Part shown: positions 26,258-34,791 of the stretch, piece by piece
Layout: the number at the start of each line of letters is the position of its first letter
Numbering within the stretch: position 1 is the stretch's first letter
Assembly: GCA_036490475.1 (NCBI GenBank)
Contig: DASXDT010000006.1
Span: 434,001 to 498,000, forward strand
DNA: 64,000 nt
DNA from: Candidatus Tumulicola sp.
Lineage (GTDB): Bacteria > Vulcanimicrobiota > Vulcanimicrobiia > Vulcanimicrobiales > Vulcanimicrobiaceae
Reading direction: 5' to 3'
Notes under the pieces: model-generated
Told to the model about the DNA's origin: nothing
Seen by the model: only the letters and a program-made list of their open reading frames with translations
The model's database searches: none
Position numbers and translations under genes: made by a program

Positions 26258-27598
26258 ATGAATCGCAGGCTACTGCCTATCTTCGTCGCTTTCTCTATGG
26301 CCGCTTGCTCTTCATCCGGCGGCGGATCGTCGACTCCATCCGCGGCCGTCCCGACCGCCAATCCAGGACCGGCGACAACGACCCCCATCAAACATGTCGT
26401 CATCATAATTCAAGAAAACCGGACCTTCGATGATCTTTTTTCGACGTTTCCCAATGCCGACGGTTCCACCGTCGGCCTGCACGACGGTAAGCCGTTTCAC
26501 AACACGCGCGGGCCGTTGGTCGGAAAAGATCTCAATCACATTCACTCGGGTTTTAAAACCGAATACGACGGCGGCAAAATGGATGGATTCGACAAGGTCC
26601 ATTTCGGTGCGAGCGGACAGGGACCGCCGGCCGGAACGTATGCGTTGCGCTACGTCGATCCGAGCTACATCCAACCGTACTGGGCGATGGCACAACAATA
26701 CGCGCTGGCCGATCATATGTTTCAAACGCAAGGCAGCGGAAGCTTCACGGCCCATCAAGATTTGATCCGCGGCAACACCGCGATCAACGATCACGAAAGC
26801 TTGATCGATTTTCCGTCGCGTGGTCCGTGGGGATGTGACGCCGGGCCGAGCGCGCACACCTCGTTGCTCACCGATACCGAGCAGTATCTTTTCAACAAAG
26901 GTCCCGCGCCGTGTTTGGATTACACGACGCTGCGCGATTTGCTCGATGCGAAAAACGTGAGCTGGAAGTACGACGTGCCTCCGCTCTACGGCGGCACCGG
27001 ATACCTGTGGAACGCGTTCGACGCAATTCGTGCCGTGCGCTACGGCAACGGCGGTGCGGAGTGGAAGGGCAACGTGATCTCGCCGGAGACCGGCGTGTTC
27101 AACCAAATTTCCAACGGCCAGCTGGCCAACGTCACGTGGCTCATACCGTCAGCTCAGAATTCCGACCACCCCTACTATATCGACCACGGACCGCAGTGGG
27201 TTGCCCAAGTCGTGAACGCGATCGGAAAGAGCCAGTACTGGAATTCGACGGCGATTATCGTCACGTGGGACGATTGGGGCGGTTGGTTCGATCACGTGTC
27301 GCCGCCGCAACTCGACTATCAAGGTCTTGGCTTTCGCGTGCCGATGCTCGTAATATCGCCGTACTCGAAGCCGTCGTACGTTTCGCACACGCAGTATGAG
27401 TTCGCCAGCATTCTCAAATTCGTCGAAGACAACTGGAACTTGGGCCGCATCGGCGTCAACGACGTGCGCGCCGCGAGCATCGCCGATTGCTTCAACTTCT
27501 CGCAAGCGCCGCGCGCCTTCACCACAATCCAGTCGGACTTGTCGCGTGAATACTTCGAACGCGAACGCCCGAACAACGTGCCCGTCGATCCGGAATAG
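26258..27598 (+). CDS. Secreted phosphoesterase (phospholipase C/acid phosphatase family), copy 2
   Basis: The 446-residue lipoprotein begins MNRRLLPIFVAFSMAACSSS, with a lipobox-like MAAC. Family motifs are HVVIIIQENRTFDDLFSTF, GSGSFTAHQDLIRG and VTWDDWGGWFDHV. QYWNSTAIIVTW and the tail PVDPE are shared with the paralogues. The enzyme should hydrolyse phosphomono- or phosphodiesters outside the inner membrane. Start at 26258 gives a proper signal peptide; the upstream in-frame start at 26231 adds nine non-signal residues. It is followed by the polyketide synthase gene on the same strand, but 140 bases separate them. Confidence 0.88.
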   Translation: MNRRLLPIFVAFSMAACSSSGGGSSTPSAAVPTANPGPATTTPIKHVVIIIQENRTFDDLFSTFPNADGSTVGLHDGKPFHNTRGPLVGKDLNHIHSGFKTEYDGGKMDGFDKVHFGASGQGPPAGTYALRYVDPSYIQPYWAMAQQYALADHMFQTQGSGSFTAHQDLIRGNTAINDHESLIDFPSRGPWGCDAGPSAHTSLLTDTEQYLFNKGPAPCLDYTTLRDLLDAKNVSWKYDVPPLYGGTGYLWNAFDAIRAVRYGNGGAEWKGNVISPETGVFNQISNGQLANVTWLIPSAQNSDHPYYIDHGPQWVAQVVNAIGKSQYWNSTAIIVTWDDWGGWFDHVSPPQLDYQGLGFRVPMLVISPYSKPSYVSHTQYEFASILKFVEDNWNLGRIGVNDVRAASIADCFNFSQAPRAFTTIQSDLSREYFERERPNNVPVDPE

Positions 27599-27635
27599 CG
27601 ACGCCGCTTCAGAAGTTAACCGCAATCATCGCTAT

Positions 27636-27704
27636 ATGATGACTAAAGTTCTTAAGCTCAAAACGAGCTACGGAACGGCCGCCTTGCTGAAATGGAAAGC
27701 CTAA
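27636..27704 (+). CDS. Possible 22-residue basic peptide upstream of the polyketide synthase
   Basis: A short frame encodes MMTKVLKLKTSYGTAALLKW and two further residues (KA), ending TAA at 27704. No clear ribosome-binding site precedes it. GCCGCCTT within it is the reverse complement of AAGGCGGC at about 27715-27722, just before the polyketide synthase start, so the region could fold into a leader hairpin. It may be a leader peptide or a chance ORF. Confidence 0.2.
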   Translation: MMTKVLKLKTSYGTAALLKWKA

Positions 27705-27739
27705 GAACCCAACGAAAGGCGGCTTGGAAGACAAACGTT

Positions 27740-29017
27740 ATGATAACATCGACCTCCATCCCCGCCACCCCCGGATCCCGTCAAACCGCTACCGCCGCCG
27801 GCACCATCGCGGGCGGGCGCCTGCCCTACCCCGTGCCCGTCGTCTTTGCCGATTTCGAGAACGTCGTGATGACGCCATTACGCGATCAAGACGAACTCAA
27901 AAAGATCCAAGTTCATTTCATGACGATCGCGCAAAGTGCCAAGCGCGGTCTAACCACCGACGCAGAACGCGAGGAGCTCGGTCGCGCGATCGCCGAACGC
28001 ATGGAACGTTTTGGCGCGGCCTCGCGCCACATCTCTGCGCGCCAAGTCGGCGTTCTCGACTCGAACTTCGTCGTACGCGACGAGCTAGCAACCGGTTCCA
28101 TCGGTGAATACGGTAACTTGCGGGTTCCGACCGGCGAGCCGCTCGACTCGCGCATGAGCCTATTCGAACAAACCGCCTACACCATGCTTGGACGGGTGTA
28201 CGGTGAAGGCGCGACCCCACCCGATGGCATCGTGCACGTTACGTGCTCCGGGTACGTCTCGCCGAGCCCCGTTCAAATGTTCTTCTCCCACCGCGGATGG
28301 CTGCGTACTGCAGTAACGCACTCGTACCACATGGGATGTTACGGCGCATTCCCGGCGATTCGGACCGCGCTCGGACTCGTCGGCTCGTCGTACGTGTCGC
28401 TGCCGGAGCCGAAGAAACGTGTCGATGTCGTGCACACCGAGTTTCTGTCGCTGCACTTCGATCTGTTGGGTGAAACGCCCGATGCCTTCGTAACGTCCAC
28501 GCTGTTCGCTGACGGTTTCATCAAATATTCGGCCTACCCGCACGTCGAGTTCGCGAAGACCGGACGGCGCGGCTTGCGCGTGCTCGCGTTCGAGGAACAG
28601 TTGCTTCCCGACTCGCTTCCCGAAATGACGCTTCGCCCGGGGCCGCTGCAGTTCGACATGTCGCTATCGAAGCGCGTGCCGTTCTTGATCCGCGATTCGA
28701 TCGCGGGATTCGTTACCGCGCTGTGCGATCAAGCCGGCATCGACTTCGAGGCGGAAAAAGGTCGCATGGTGTTTGCCATCCATCCTGGGGGCCCGGCAAT
28801 TCTCAACCAGATTCGTAACCGCTTAGGCATCGAAGAATCGCAGTTGGAGGCGAGCCGCCGGGTGCTCTTCGAGCGCGGAAACATGGCTTCGGCGACGGCA
28901 CCGCACATCTGGCAGGAGATCGTCGAATCCGAGGACATCCCGACCGGAAGCAAGGTGCTTAGCATGGCATTCGGCCCGGGCCTGACAGTAATCGGCGCCC
29001 TGTTCGAAAAAGTCTAG
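27740..29017 (+). CDS. Type III polyketide synthase (chalcone-synthase-like)
   Basis: Type III synthases extend an acyl-CoA with malonyl-CoA units without an acyl carrier and cyclise to resorcinols, pyrones or phloroglucinols. From the ATG at 27740 the protein has 425 residues. The catalytic triad is Cys200 in THSYHMGCYGAFPAI, His348 in FAIHPGGPAIL and Asn381 in LFERGNMASATAPHIW, all diagnostic. The 40-residue N-terminus before the core is low in complexity. GGAAGA before 27740 favours that start over the one at 27692. It is followed after five bases by a sulfotransferase gene, which suggests the product or a later derivative is sulfated. Starter and chain length are unknown. Confidence 0.9.
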   Translation: MITSTSIPATPGSRQTATAAGTIAGGRLPYPVPVVFADFENVVMTPLRDQDELKKIQVHFMTIAQSAKRGLTTDAEREELGRAIAERMERFGAASRHISARQVGVLDSNFVVRDELATGSIGEYGNLRVPTGEPLDSRMSLFEQTAYTMLGRVYGEGATPPDGIVHVTCSGYVSPSPVQMFFSHRGWLRTAVTHSYHMGCYGAFPAIRTALGLVGSSYVSLPEPKKRVDVVHTEFLSLHFDLLGETPDAFVTSTLFADGFIKYSAYPHVEFAKTGRRGLRVLAFEEQLLPDSLPEMTLRPGPLQFDMSLSKRVPFLIRDSIAGFVTALCDQAGIDFEAEKGRMVFAIHPGGPAILNQIRNRLGIEESQLEASRRVLFERGNMASATAPHIWQEIVESEDIPTGSKVLSMAFGPGLTVIGALFEKV

Positions 29018-29022
29018 CAGCC

Positions 29023-30201
29023 ATGGCTTCCCAACAGACGACTCCCAACCAGCGCTTCAGCGTGCCGGCCGGCTTCTACTGGGCCGTGCGCGGGGTTCAT
29101 GCCGGTGCCCCGCTCTTCGTCGGCCTCGGCAATCTCGAGTCGCAGGTACTCGGACGCCGCATGCGCGAGGTCAAGGTCGATCGACCCGTCTACATTTGCG
29201 GGCTGCCGCGCGCGGGCACGACGATTTCGCTCCAAATGCTGAGCGAGCACCCCGATGTCACCACGCATAAGTATGCAGACTTTTTGATGCCGTACGCACC
29301 GTATGCGTGGAACTGGCTGTTTCCGAAAGTTCCGGTCGATGCGATGCGCAAACCCGTGCCGCGCATCCACCGCGATCGCATTCAAGTGACGCGCGACAGC
29401 GCCGAAATGGGCGAAGAGATTCTGTGGGAACGCTTCTTCCCGTTCATTCATAACGAAGAGCGCGTCAGCGTTTTGGACCGCAATACCAGCAATGCGGATT
29501 TCGAGCGGTTCTACACCGAGCATCTGCAAAAGCTCTTGCTTTCGCGCAAGCGCCCGCGGTACGCCAGCAAAGCGATCATGTGCGTCATTCGCATGCAATA
29601 TCTGCTGAAGATGTTCCCCGACGCAAAGTTCTTGCTGTATATCCGTAATCCGATCGATCACGTTGCGTCGCTCCTCAAACAAGATCGCATTTGGGACGAG
29701 CTCGATCGCGACGATCCGCGTCAGATCGAGATCATCGAGCTGACCGGGCATCACGAGTTCGGGCAGCGGCAAATCATGGCCAACGTGGGCGACTCGCGCG
29801 TGCTCGACGAGATTCACGAATTGCGCGACGCCGGCCGGACGACGCGCGCTCGCGCCCGCTACTGGTCGTACATGTACGATTTCGTGCTCGCCCAGCTCGC
29901 GGGCGATCCCAACTTGGCGAAAGCCGTCACGGTCGTCCGCTACGAAGACCTGTGCGGCGACTCGGGAACCACGATCGACCGCATCATCGCGCACGCAGAG
30001 CTCGACCCGGCGAAGTTTACCGCCGTGCGCGAAACGTACACACAGAAACTTTCGTTACCCGACTATTACAAACCCAAGTTCAACGCGGACGAACTCAACG
30101 ATATCGTCGAAGTGACCGACGCGACCGCCAAGCAATTCGGGTACGACGTCGCCGCCATCGCGAACCGTGTAGCGGTTCCGGCAGAAACGAGCACAGCGTA
30201 A
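29023..30201 (+). CDS. Sulfotransferase family protein
   Basis: The 392-residue protein has the PAPS-binding P-loop YICGLPRAGTTISLQ (about residues 57-71) that opens the sulfotransferase fold. The second PAPS element, around FLLYIRNPIDHVASLLK (Arg and Ser for the 3'-phosphate), is also present. VVRYEDLCGDSGTTIDRI corresponds to the conserved 'yEdL' helix. It most resembles the PF13469/aryl-glycan sulfotransferase group. It starts five bases after the polyketide synthase and ends overlapping the next lipoprotein gene by one base, so the three are one operon. The acceptor is unknown. Confidence 0.9.
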   Translation: MASQQTTPNQRFSVPAGFYWAVRGVHAGAPLFVGLGNLESQVLGRRMREVKVDRPVYICGLPRAGTTISLQMLSEHPDVTTHKYADFLMPYAPYAWNWLFPKVPVDAMRKPVPRIHRDRIQVTRDSAEMGEEILWERFFPFIHNEERVSVLDRNTSNADFERFYTEHLQKLLLSRKRPRYASKAIMCVIRMQYLLKMFPDAKFLLYIRNPIDHVASLLKQDRIWDELDRDDPRQIEIIELTGHHEFGQRQIMANVGDSRVLDEIHELRDAGRTTRARARYWSYMYDFVLAQLAGDPNLAKAVTVVRYEDLCGDSGTTIDRIIAHAELDPAKFTAVRETYTQKLSLPDYYKPKFNADELNDIVEVTDATAKQFGYDVAAIANRVAVPAETSTA

Positions 30202-30722
30202 TGTTACGTACGATTATGAGCGTTCTCGCGGCCGCGGCGTTAACCGGTTGCGCGGCTTCGACACCGGTACAATCGTCGATCCCATCGACGACGACCGGCG
30301 CGGCTATTCCAGCGGCGAAAAGCACCATCGCCGGACAGTACCAAGGCACCGGCAAGGACTCGCAGTACGGAAAAGGGGAAGGCGCGGCCGACCTTTCGCA
30401 ATCCGGGAAAGCGGTCGGCGGCGCTCTCGGTTTCGAGTATCAGCCACAAAACGTCGACGGCTCGGCGGCACTGATCGATAAGGCCGGAGCCCTCGCGGGA
30501 ACGATGACCGTGACGATCGGCTCGGTCGCGTGCAGTTTCACAGTCGCGGCCGCGTACGACGATCAGAAATTTACACTCGACGGAACGTACACCGCAAAGC
30601 ATGGGTGCACCGGAGAAACCGGCACGTTCAAACTCAAGGAGCGCTGCTACTACATCGACGGAATCCGTACGCACAACGCTCGCCGGGCGCGTCCGGCGGC
30701 GGGCGGCCTCAAACCCTGCTAG
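30201..30722 (+). CDS. Small lipoprotein of unknown function
   Basis: ATG at 30201 shares its A with the sulfotransferase stop (TAATG). The 173-residue product has a textbook lipoprotein signal with lipobox LTGC (Cys15 or nearby in AAALTGCAAS), a Thr/Ser/Pro linker, and a small beta-rich domain. That domain contains GQYQGTGKDSQYGKGEG and GTMTVTIGSVACSFTVAAAY, with two cysteines that might pair. No family recognised. The longer frame from 29691 is a shadow of the sulfotransferase. Operon position suggests a link to the polyketide/sulfation genes, but no function is shown. Confidence 0.75.
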   Translation: MLRTIMSVLAAAALTGCAASTPVQSSIPSTTTGAAIPAAKSTIAGQYQGTGKDSQYGKGEGAADLSQSGKAVGGALGFEYQPQNVDGSAALIDKAGALAGTMTVTIGSVACSFTVAAAYDDQKFTLDGTYTAKHGCTGETGTFKLKERCYYIDGIRTHNARRARPAAGGLKPC

Positions 30723-30723
30723 T

Positions 30724-33378
30724 TTAGAGCTGCTGCGCGAATGCGGCGGCGCGTTCGTCGCTCCACATCGCACCTTCACGCACGGCCGTTTCATACGGTG
30801 CGTCGCCCATCGCACGTCGCACCTCGTCACGTAAGCGGCTCGCAATCGCCGCATCGGATGCAGCCAACGTCCACTGCAAACGGCCGAGTTGCGCATCGAT
30901 GAACCCGATCGTTCTCGCTCGCAACACCATTCGATCGTCGCCGGAAAGCGCGGCCAGATAGAGCGTCGCGCACAGCTCGGCGACTTCGTGGCGCGCTTCC
31001 CGCGCCAACCGCAACGATTGACGAGCGAGCGGGAGGGCCGCATCGCTATCGCCGAGCGCGACGTACCAGCCGGCCATGCCGTTGATCAAGAACATCAACA
31101 GATCCGGCGGACAGCCATCCAGCGCTCCGGCGGCAATCGACACGGCCGCCGCTGGGTTGCCGGAAACGCCTTCCGCATCGGCCCACCACATCATCGCTCG
31201 CGCCATTTCGTCGTCCCGGCCGAGCGCGCGGAACAGGTCGATCGCTTCGGCGTATCGGCTTCGCGTCAACGCCATGTCGGTCGATTCCGACACCATCGCG
31301 CAACGCTGCAGCGTCGCCGCCAACAAGCGCGGCTCGCCGGCCGCGCGAGCGAGCTCGAGTGCGCGATCGGCCGTGGCGCGCGCGTCGTCGATTTGACCGC
31401 ATGCGGCGCTTTCGTATGCGACTTGCGACAGCGAGCGCGTGAGACCACGCTCGTCGCCCGCAACTTCGTACCGTTCGACCGCTTCGCGTGCGCAGCGCAG
31501 CGCGCGGTCGTCGGCGCCGAGATTATGGTACAGCATCGAAGCAGCATACTGCAGACGCGCCGCCGTTCGTGCGGACAACACATCGGTGGACGACATCGCG
31601 CGTTCGCACCATCCGGCGCCCTCGCGTAGCAGCGAAAGGCGCATAAACAATGGAGCCGCCGATGCCGCCAGCGACGCGGCGTCGTCGAATCGTTCCGGAC
31701 GTTCGAACGACCACCGCAACGCAGCCCGCACGTTGTCGAGTTCGAGCGCGTAGCGCGTAAGCCAGTCGGCGCCCGGATCGGTGTCCCATTCCGCGTACGC
31801 TCGATCGGCGAACTCGCGAAACGTGCGCGCGTGGCGTTCCAACGCCGCCGGTGCTTCGCCGTCCCCATCGAGCCGATCGCGCGCGTATTCCCGAATCGAC
31901 TCGAGCAACCGGTAGCGCTGCGTTCCGGCGCCGATATCGGCAACGAGCAACGACTTCTCCGTAAGCGATGTCAACGCATCGAGTGTGTTCCATTCGCCGG
32001 CGCCGTCGAGTTCGCAAGCGGCTGCCAGCGTAAACCCTCCCGCGAACACCGACAACGCGCGGAACGTGCGTCGTTCGTCGCCTGCGAGTAAGTCGTAGCT
32101 CCAATCGATGAGAGCGTGCATCGTTTTTTGACGCGGGTCGCGATCTCGGTCGCCGGACGTTAGCGCGCGCAACTCTAGGCGACGCAACAGTTCTTCGAGC
32201 GAAAGCACGCGCATGCGTGCGGCGGCAAGCTCGATGGCCAGCGGGAGACCGTCTAAGCGGCGGCAGAGCTCGATTGCCAGCGGACGAGTGCGATCGTCGA
32301 GGGTAAACGCCGGATCGACCATTGCCGCGCGCTCGGCAAAAAGCGCGGCAGCCGAATCGTCGTCGAGAGACGTCAGCCGATATTCGCGCTCGCCATTCAC
32401 GCGTAGCGGCGCGCGACTCGTCGCGAGCGTCGCCACATGCGGACAGTGCGCCAGCAGCGCCGACGACGTGCGAGCCGCCGCATCGACGACGTGTTCGCAG
32501 TTGTCGAACACCAGCAGCGTACGGCGTTTGCGCAAGACGTCGACCAAGGCGTCACGGGCCGATGCCGCGTGCGAACGGCCGGCCCGCAGCGTCGTTAACA
32601 CCGCGCTTGGTACCAACTCTTCGTCGCGCAGGGGCGCGAAATCGATGAACCACGCGCCGTCGGGATACTCGGCGCGAACGTCCGATGCCGCGGCGAGGGC
32701 TACACGCGTCTTGCCGATGCCGCCCGGACCATCCACCGTCACTAACCGGCCCCCGCCTAACGCGGCGGCGATGGCGGCGCGAGCGGAAGCGCGTCCGATC
32801 AATTGCGTCGGCTGTAACGGAAAATTACTGGGCGGCGCCCGGAGCGCGTGGAGCGTTGGAAAGTCATCGCGAAGGTCGGCCGCGCACACCTGAAAGACCC
32901 GTTCCGGATCGGGCGTCCCGCGGAGCGTCAGTGCGCCGAGCGCGCGTAAGGTCACTCCGTCCTCGAGCCTGCCGATATGCTCGACGGCGACCGCAGACAC
33001 GAGAATCTGACCGCCGTGGCCGTGTTCCAGCATCCGCGCGACGCGATTGAGCGGCGGCCCAAAGAAATCGCCGTCGCGAAGTTCGGCATCGCCGGCATGC
33101 ACGGCCATCCGCACCCCCAGTCCACCGACCGCGTCCCACGGTTCGTCGCGAATAAGGCGTTGGGCGGCCACGGCGGCCGCGATGGCCGGACCGGTAGAAT
33201 CGAAGGCCGCGCAAAACGCGTCCCCGATCGTTTTGAAGACCGTCCCGCCGCGCGACTCGATCGCCGAGCGAAGCAGCGCGTCGTGGCGCCGGACGGCGTC
33301 CGCCATGGCCGCCCCGTGCCGCTCCCAACGCGAAGTGCTGCCTTCGATGTCGGTAAATAAAAAGGCCGGCACGTTCAC
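30724..33378 (-). CDS. Class III adenylate cyclase domain fused to ATPase and TPR-like repeats
   Basis: The roughly 884-residue protein has an N-terminal class III nucleotidyl cyclase domain. PAFLFTDIEGSTSRWE provides the first metal aspartate, GGTVFKTIGDAFCAAF the second and the purine-site lysine, and FFGPPLNRVARML the transition-state Asn and Arg. All key residues are present. A STAND/AAA-type ATPase follows (Walker A VDGPGGIGKTRVAL, Walker B LLVFDNCEHV), then a long alpha-helical TPR-like region to the C-terminus. No helix-turn-helix is visible, unlike many BTAD/LuxR relatives. I chose GTG at 33378, next to the cyclase domain; a TTG at 33438 is possible. Confidence 0.88.
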   Translation of the reverse strand: MNVPAFLFTDIEGSTSRWERHGAAMADAVRRHDALLRSAIESRGGTVFKTIGDAFCAAFDSTGPAIAAAVAAQRLIRDEPWDAVGGLGVRMAVHAGDAELRDGDFFGPPLNRVARMLEHGHGGQILVSAVAVEHIGRLEDGVTLRALGALTLRGTPDPERVFQVCAADLRDDFPTLHALRAPPSNFPLQPTQLIGRASARAAIAAALGGGRLVTVDGPGGIGKTRVALAAASDVRAEYPDGAWFIDFAPLRDEELVPSAVLTTLRAGRSHAASARDALVDVLRKRRTLLVFDNCEHVVDAAARTSSALLAHCPHVATLATSRAPLRVNGEREYRLTSLDDDSAAALFAERAAMVDPAFTLDDRTRPLAIELCRRLDGLPLAIELAAARMRVLSLEELLRRLELRALTSGDRDRDPRQKTMHALIDWSYDLLAGDERRTFRALSVFAGGFTLAAACELDGAGEWNTLDALTSLTEKSLLVADIGAGTQRYRLLESIREYARDRLDGDGEAPAALERHARTFREFADRAYAEWDTDPGADWLTRYALELDNVRAALRWSFERPERFDDAASLAASAAPLFMRLSLLREGAGWCERAMSSTDVLSARTAARLQYAASMLYHNLGADDRALRCAREAVERYEVAGDERGLTRSLSQVAYESAACGQIDDARATADRALELARAAGEPRLLAATLQRCAMVSESTDMALTRSRYAEAIDLFRALGRDDEMARAMMWWADAEGVSGNPAAAVSIAAGALDGCPPDLLMFLINGMAGWYVALGDSDAALPLARQSLRLAREARHEVAELCATLYLAALSGDDRMVLRARTIGFIDAQLGRLQWTLAASDAAIASRLRDEVRRAMGDAPYETAVREGAMWSDERAAAFAQQL

Positions 33379-33429
33379 ACGGTACGCGATTCGGGGGAAA
33401 AACGCCAGCGCGGAGGGGGGCGGGAGCGC

Positions 33430-33927
33430 GTGCTCCAAGCCCCTCCCATGCGCAAGGTCAACACTACTGCTCTAGAAGACCTCGAATGGGGATCGCCCAA
33501 GAAAAAATACCGAGGTTTCGGGAAGCAAATTTCCGAGGCACTCGGTCGCAAGCCGCTGTCGCTCGATTTAAACGAACGCCACCCGTTCGACGTCGAGATC
33601 ATGCGTTTAGGACCCGGCGATGTTCCCTATCCGTATCACTCGCATAGCGCGCAGTGGGAGTTTTACCACGTCATCTCGGGCAGAGGTAAAGCGCGCCACG
33701 CGGATGGGACGACGCCGATCGAGACCGGTGATGCATTCATCTTCCGGCCCGGTGAGCCGCATCAGCTGTTCAACGACGGCGATGAGGATCTCATCATCTA
33801 TGTCGTCGCGGATAATCCGATCGGCGAATCCACACATTATCCGGATAGCACAAAATGGATCGTGCGTTCGCCGGAGCGCGCTATCGTTCGATCCGCACCC
33901 ATCGATTATTTCGACGGAGAGGAATAA
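33430..33927 (+). CDS. Cupin-domain protein
   Basis: The 165-residue protein contains one cupin barrel. Motif 1 is GDVPYPYHSHSAQWEFYHVISG with His, His, Glu/Gln-type ligands. Motif 2, DAFIFRPGEPHQLFNDGDEDL, supplies the last histidine. An N-terminal segment LEDLEWGSPKKKYRGFGKQI precedes it. Such single cupins are often isomerases, dioxygenases or sugar-binding regulators; none can be assigned here. GTG at 33430 has GGGAG before it; ATG at 33448 is an alternative but lacks a ribosome-binding site. It is followed by a secreted protein gene after two bases. Confidence 0.85.
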   Translation: MLQAPPMRKVNTTALEDLEWGSPKKKYRGFGKQISEALGRKPLSLDLNERHPFDVEIMRLGPGDVPYPYHSHSAQWEFYHVISGRGKARHADGTTPIETGDAFIFRPGEPHQLFNDGDEDLIIYVVADNPIGESTHYPDSTKWIVRSPERAIVRSAPIDYFDGEE

Positions 33928-33929
33928 CT

Positions 33930-34346
33930 ATGAAAATACTATTGTCGTTCGTCACCGTAATCGCAATGGCAACGCTTCCCGCAGCGGCCGCATGCGCCGG
34001 CGCGGATCCCTCGCTCGGCAGCGTTTCGGCCGGCCACGTTTCCACGGCCGCCGGATTGTCGACGTATCGGCTCACCGGTACCGTCACCAATGCCGGCAAC
34101 ACGGCGCAAGCTTCCGATGTGCTGCAGTCCGTCGATGTCTTTCAAGACGGGCAAAAGGTCGATACTATTGGCATTCCGCCGCTTCATCCGCATCAATCGT
34201 ACACGTTCTCGTACTCCGCGAAGCGTTCCAGTGAGGCCGGCGCCGGAACGACGAAGATGCTGTTCCGTCTCCGCATGAGCCGGCCGGTTGGAACCGGGCC
34301 GCAAGACTGCAACGCGGGGAATGACTCGAGCACGATGACGTTCTAG
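33930..34346 (+). CDS. Secreted CARDB-like domain protein
   Basis: A 138-residue protein with a signal peptide (MKILLSFVTVIAMATLPAAA). A single beta-sandwich resembling CARDB/FxLYD domains follows: YRLTGTVTNAGNTAQASDVL, VDVFQDGQKVDTIGIPPLHP and HQSYTFSYSAKRSSEAG. Such domains mediate adhesion or protein contacts outside the cell. Cysteines are at the mature N-terminus (AACAGAD) and near the C-terminus (QDCNAGND). Start at 33930 has AGAGGA upstream and lies two bases after the cupin stop. The open frame from 33855 is a shadow. Confidence 0.75.
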   Translation: MKILLSFVTVIAMATLPAAAACAGADPSLGSVSAGHVSTAAGLSTYRLTGTVTNAGNTAQASDVLQSVDVFQDGQKVDTIGIPPLHPHQSYTFSYSAKRSSEAGAGTTKMLFRLRMSRPVGTGPQDCNAGNDSSTMTF

Positions 34347-34416
34347 CGCAAGATCCCGACCAGCAGTTGTTTGCGCCTCGCGATGGGGACGGGTCCGTTC
34401 CGGGTAATGATGCACC

Positions 34417-34779
34417 ATGAACGAGCGCAGCGAAGTCGGCCTTTTGCCCGGCGACCTGGATCCGACGACCAGCATCCTCGACGTCCGGCATTCCGGACAC
34501 CGCCAGATTCGCGGGGCCTTGCAATACGACCCAAAGGCGCTGCTCGACGCCGATCCGCTAGCACTCCCGTTACCGCACGATAGAACGGTCGCGGTATACG
34601 GCGACAACGACGAAACGGTAGCGCGGGTCGTGCAAAAACTGCGCGCCGCCGGATATTCCGGCGCAGCACCGTTGGCCGGCGGCATCGCCGCCTGGGAAAG
34701 TGCTGGTCTTCCGCTCGAGGAGGTTACCGAAGAGCAGCCCGTTCCGGGCGAACCCGGATCGGGCATGCAGCGCCTTTAG
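34417..34779 (+). CDS. Rhodanese-like protein without the catalytic cysteine
   Basis: The 120-residue protein has a rhodanese fold: an N-terminal strand SILDVRHSGHRQIRGAL, a central strand and loop RTVAVYGDNDETVARVVQKL, and the C-terminal GYSGAAPLAGGIAAWESAGLP. The active-site loop, normally VVYCxxGxRS, reads AVYGDNDET, so the cysteine is missing. It is likely a regulatory or sulfur-independent member. It stands between the secreted CARDB-like gene and the convergent phosphoesterase copy 3. The start ATG is at 34417, with no strong ribosome-binding site. Confidence 0.8.
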   Translation: MNERSEVGLLPGDLDPTTSILDVRHSGHRQIRGALQYDPKALLDADPLALPLPHDRTVAVYGDNDETVARVVQKLRAAGYSGAAPLAGGIAAWESAGLPLEEVTEEQPVPGEPGSGMQRL

Positions 34780-34791
34780 CGAGCGGCCGCC

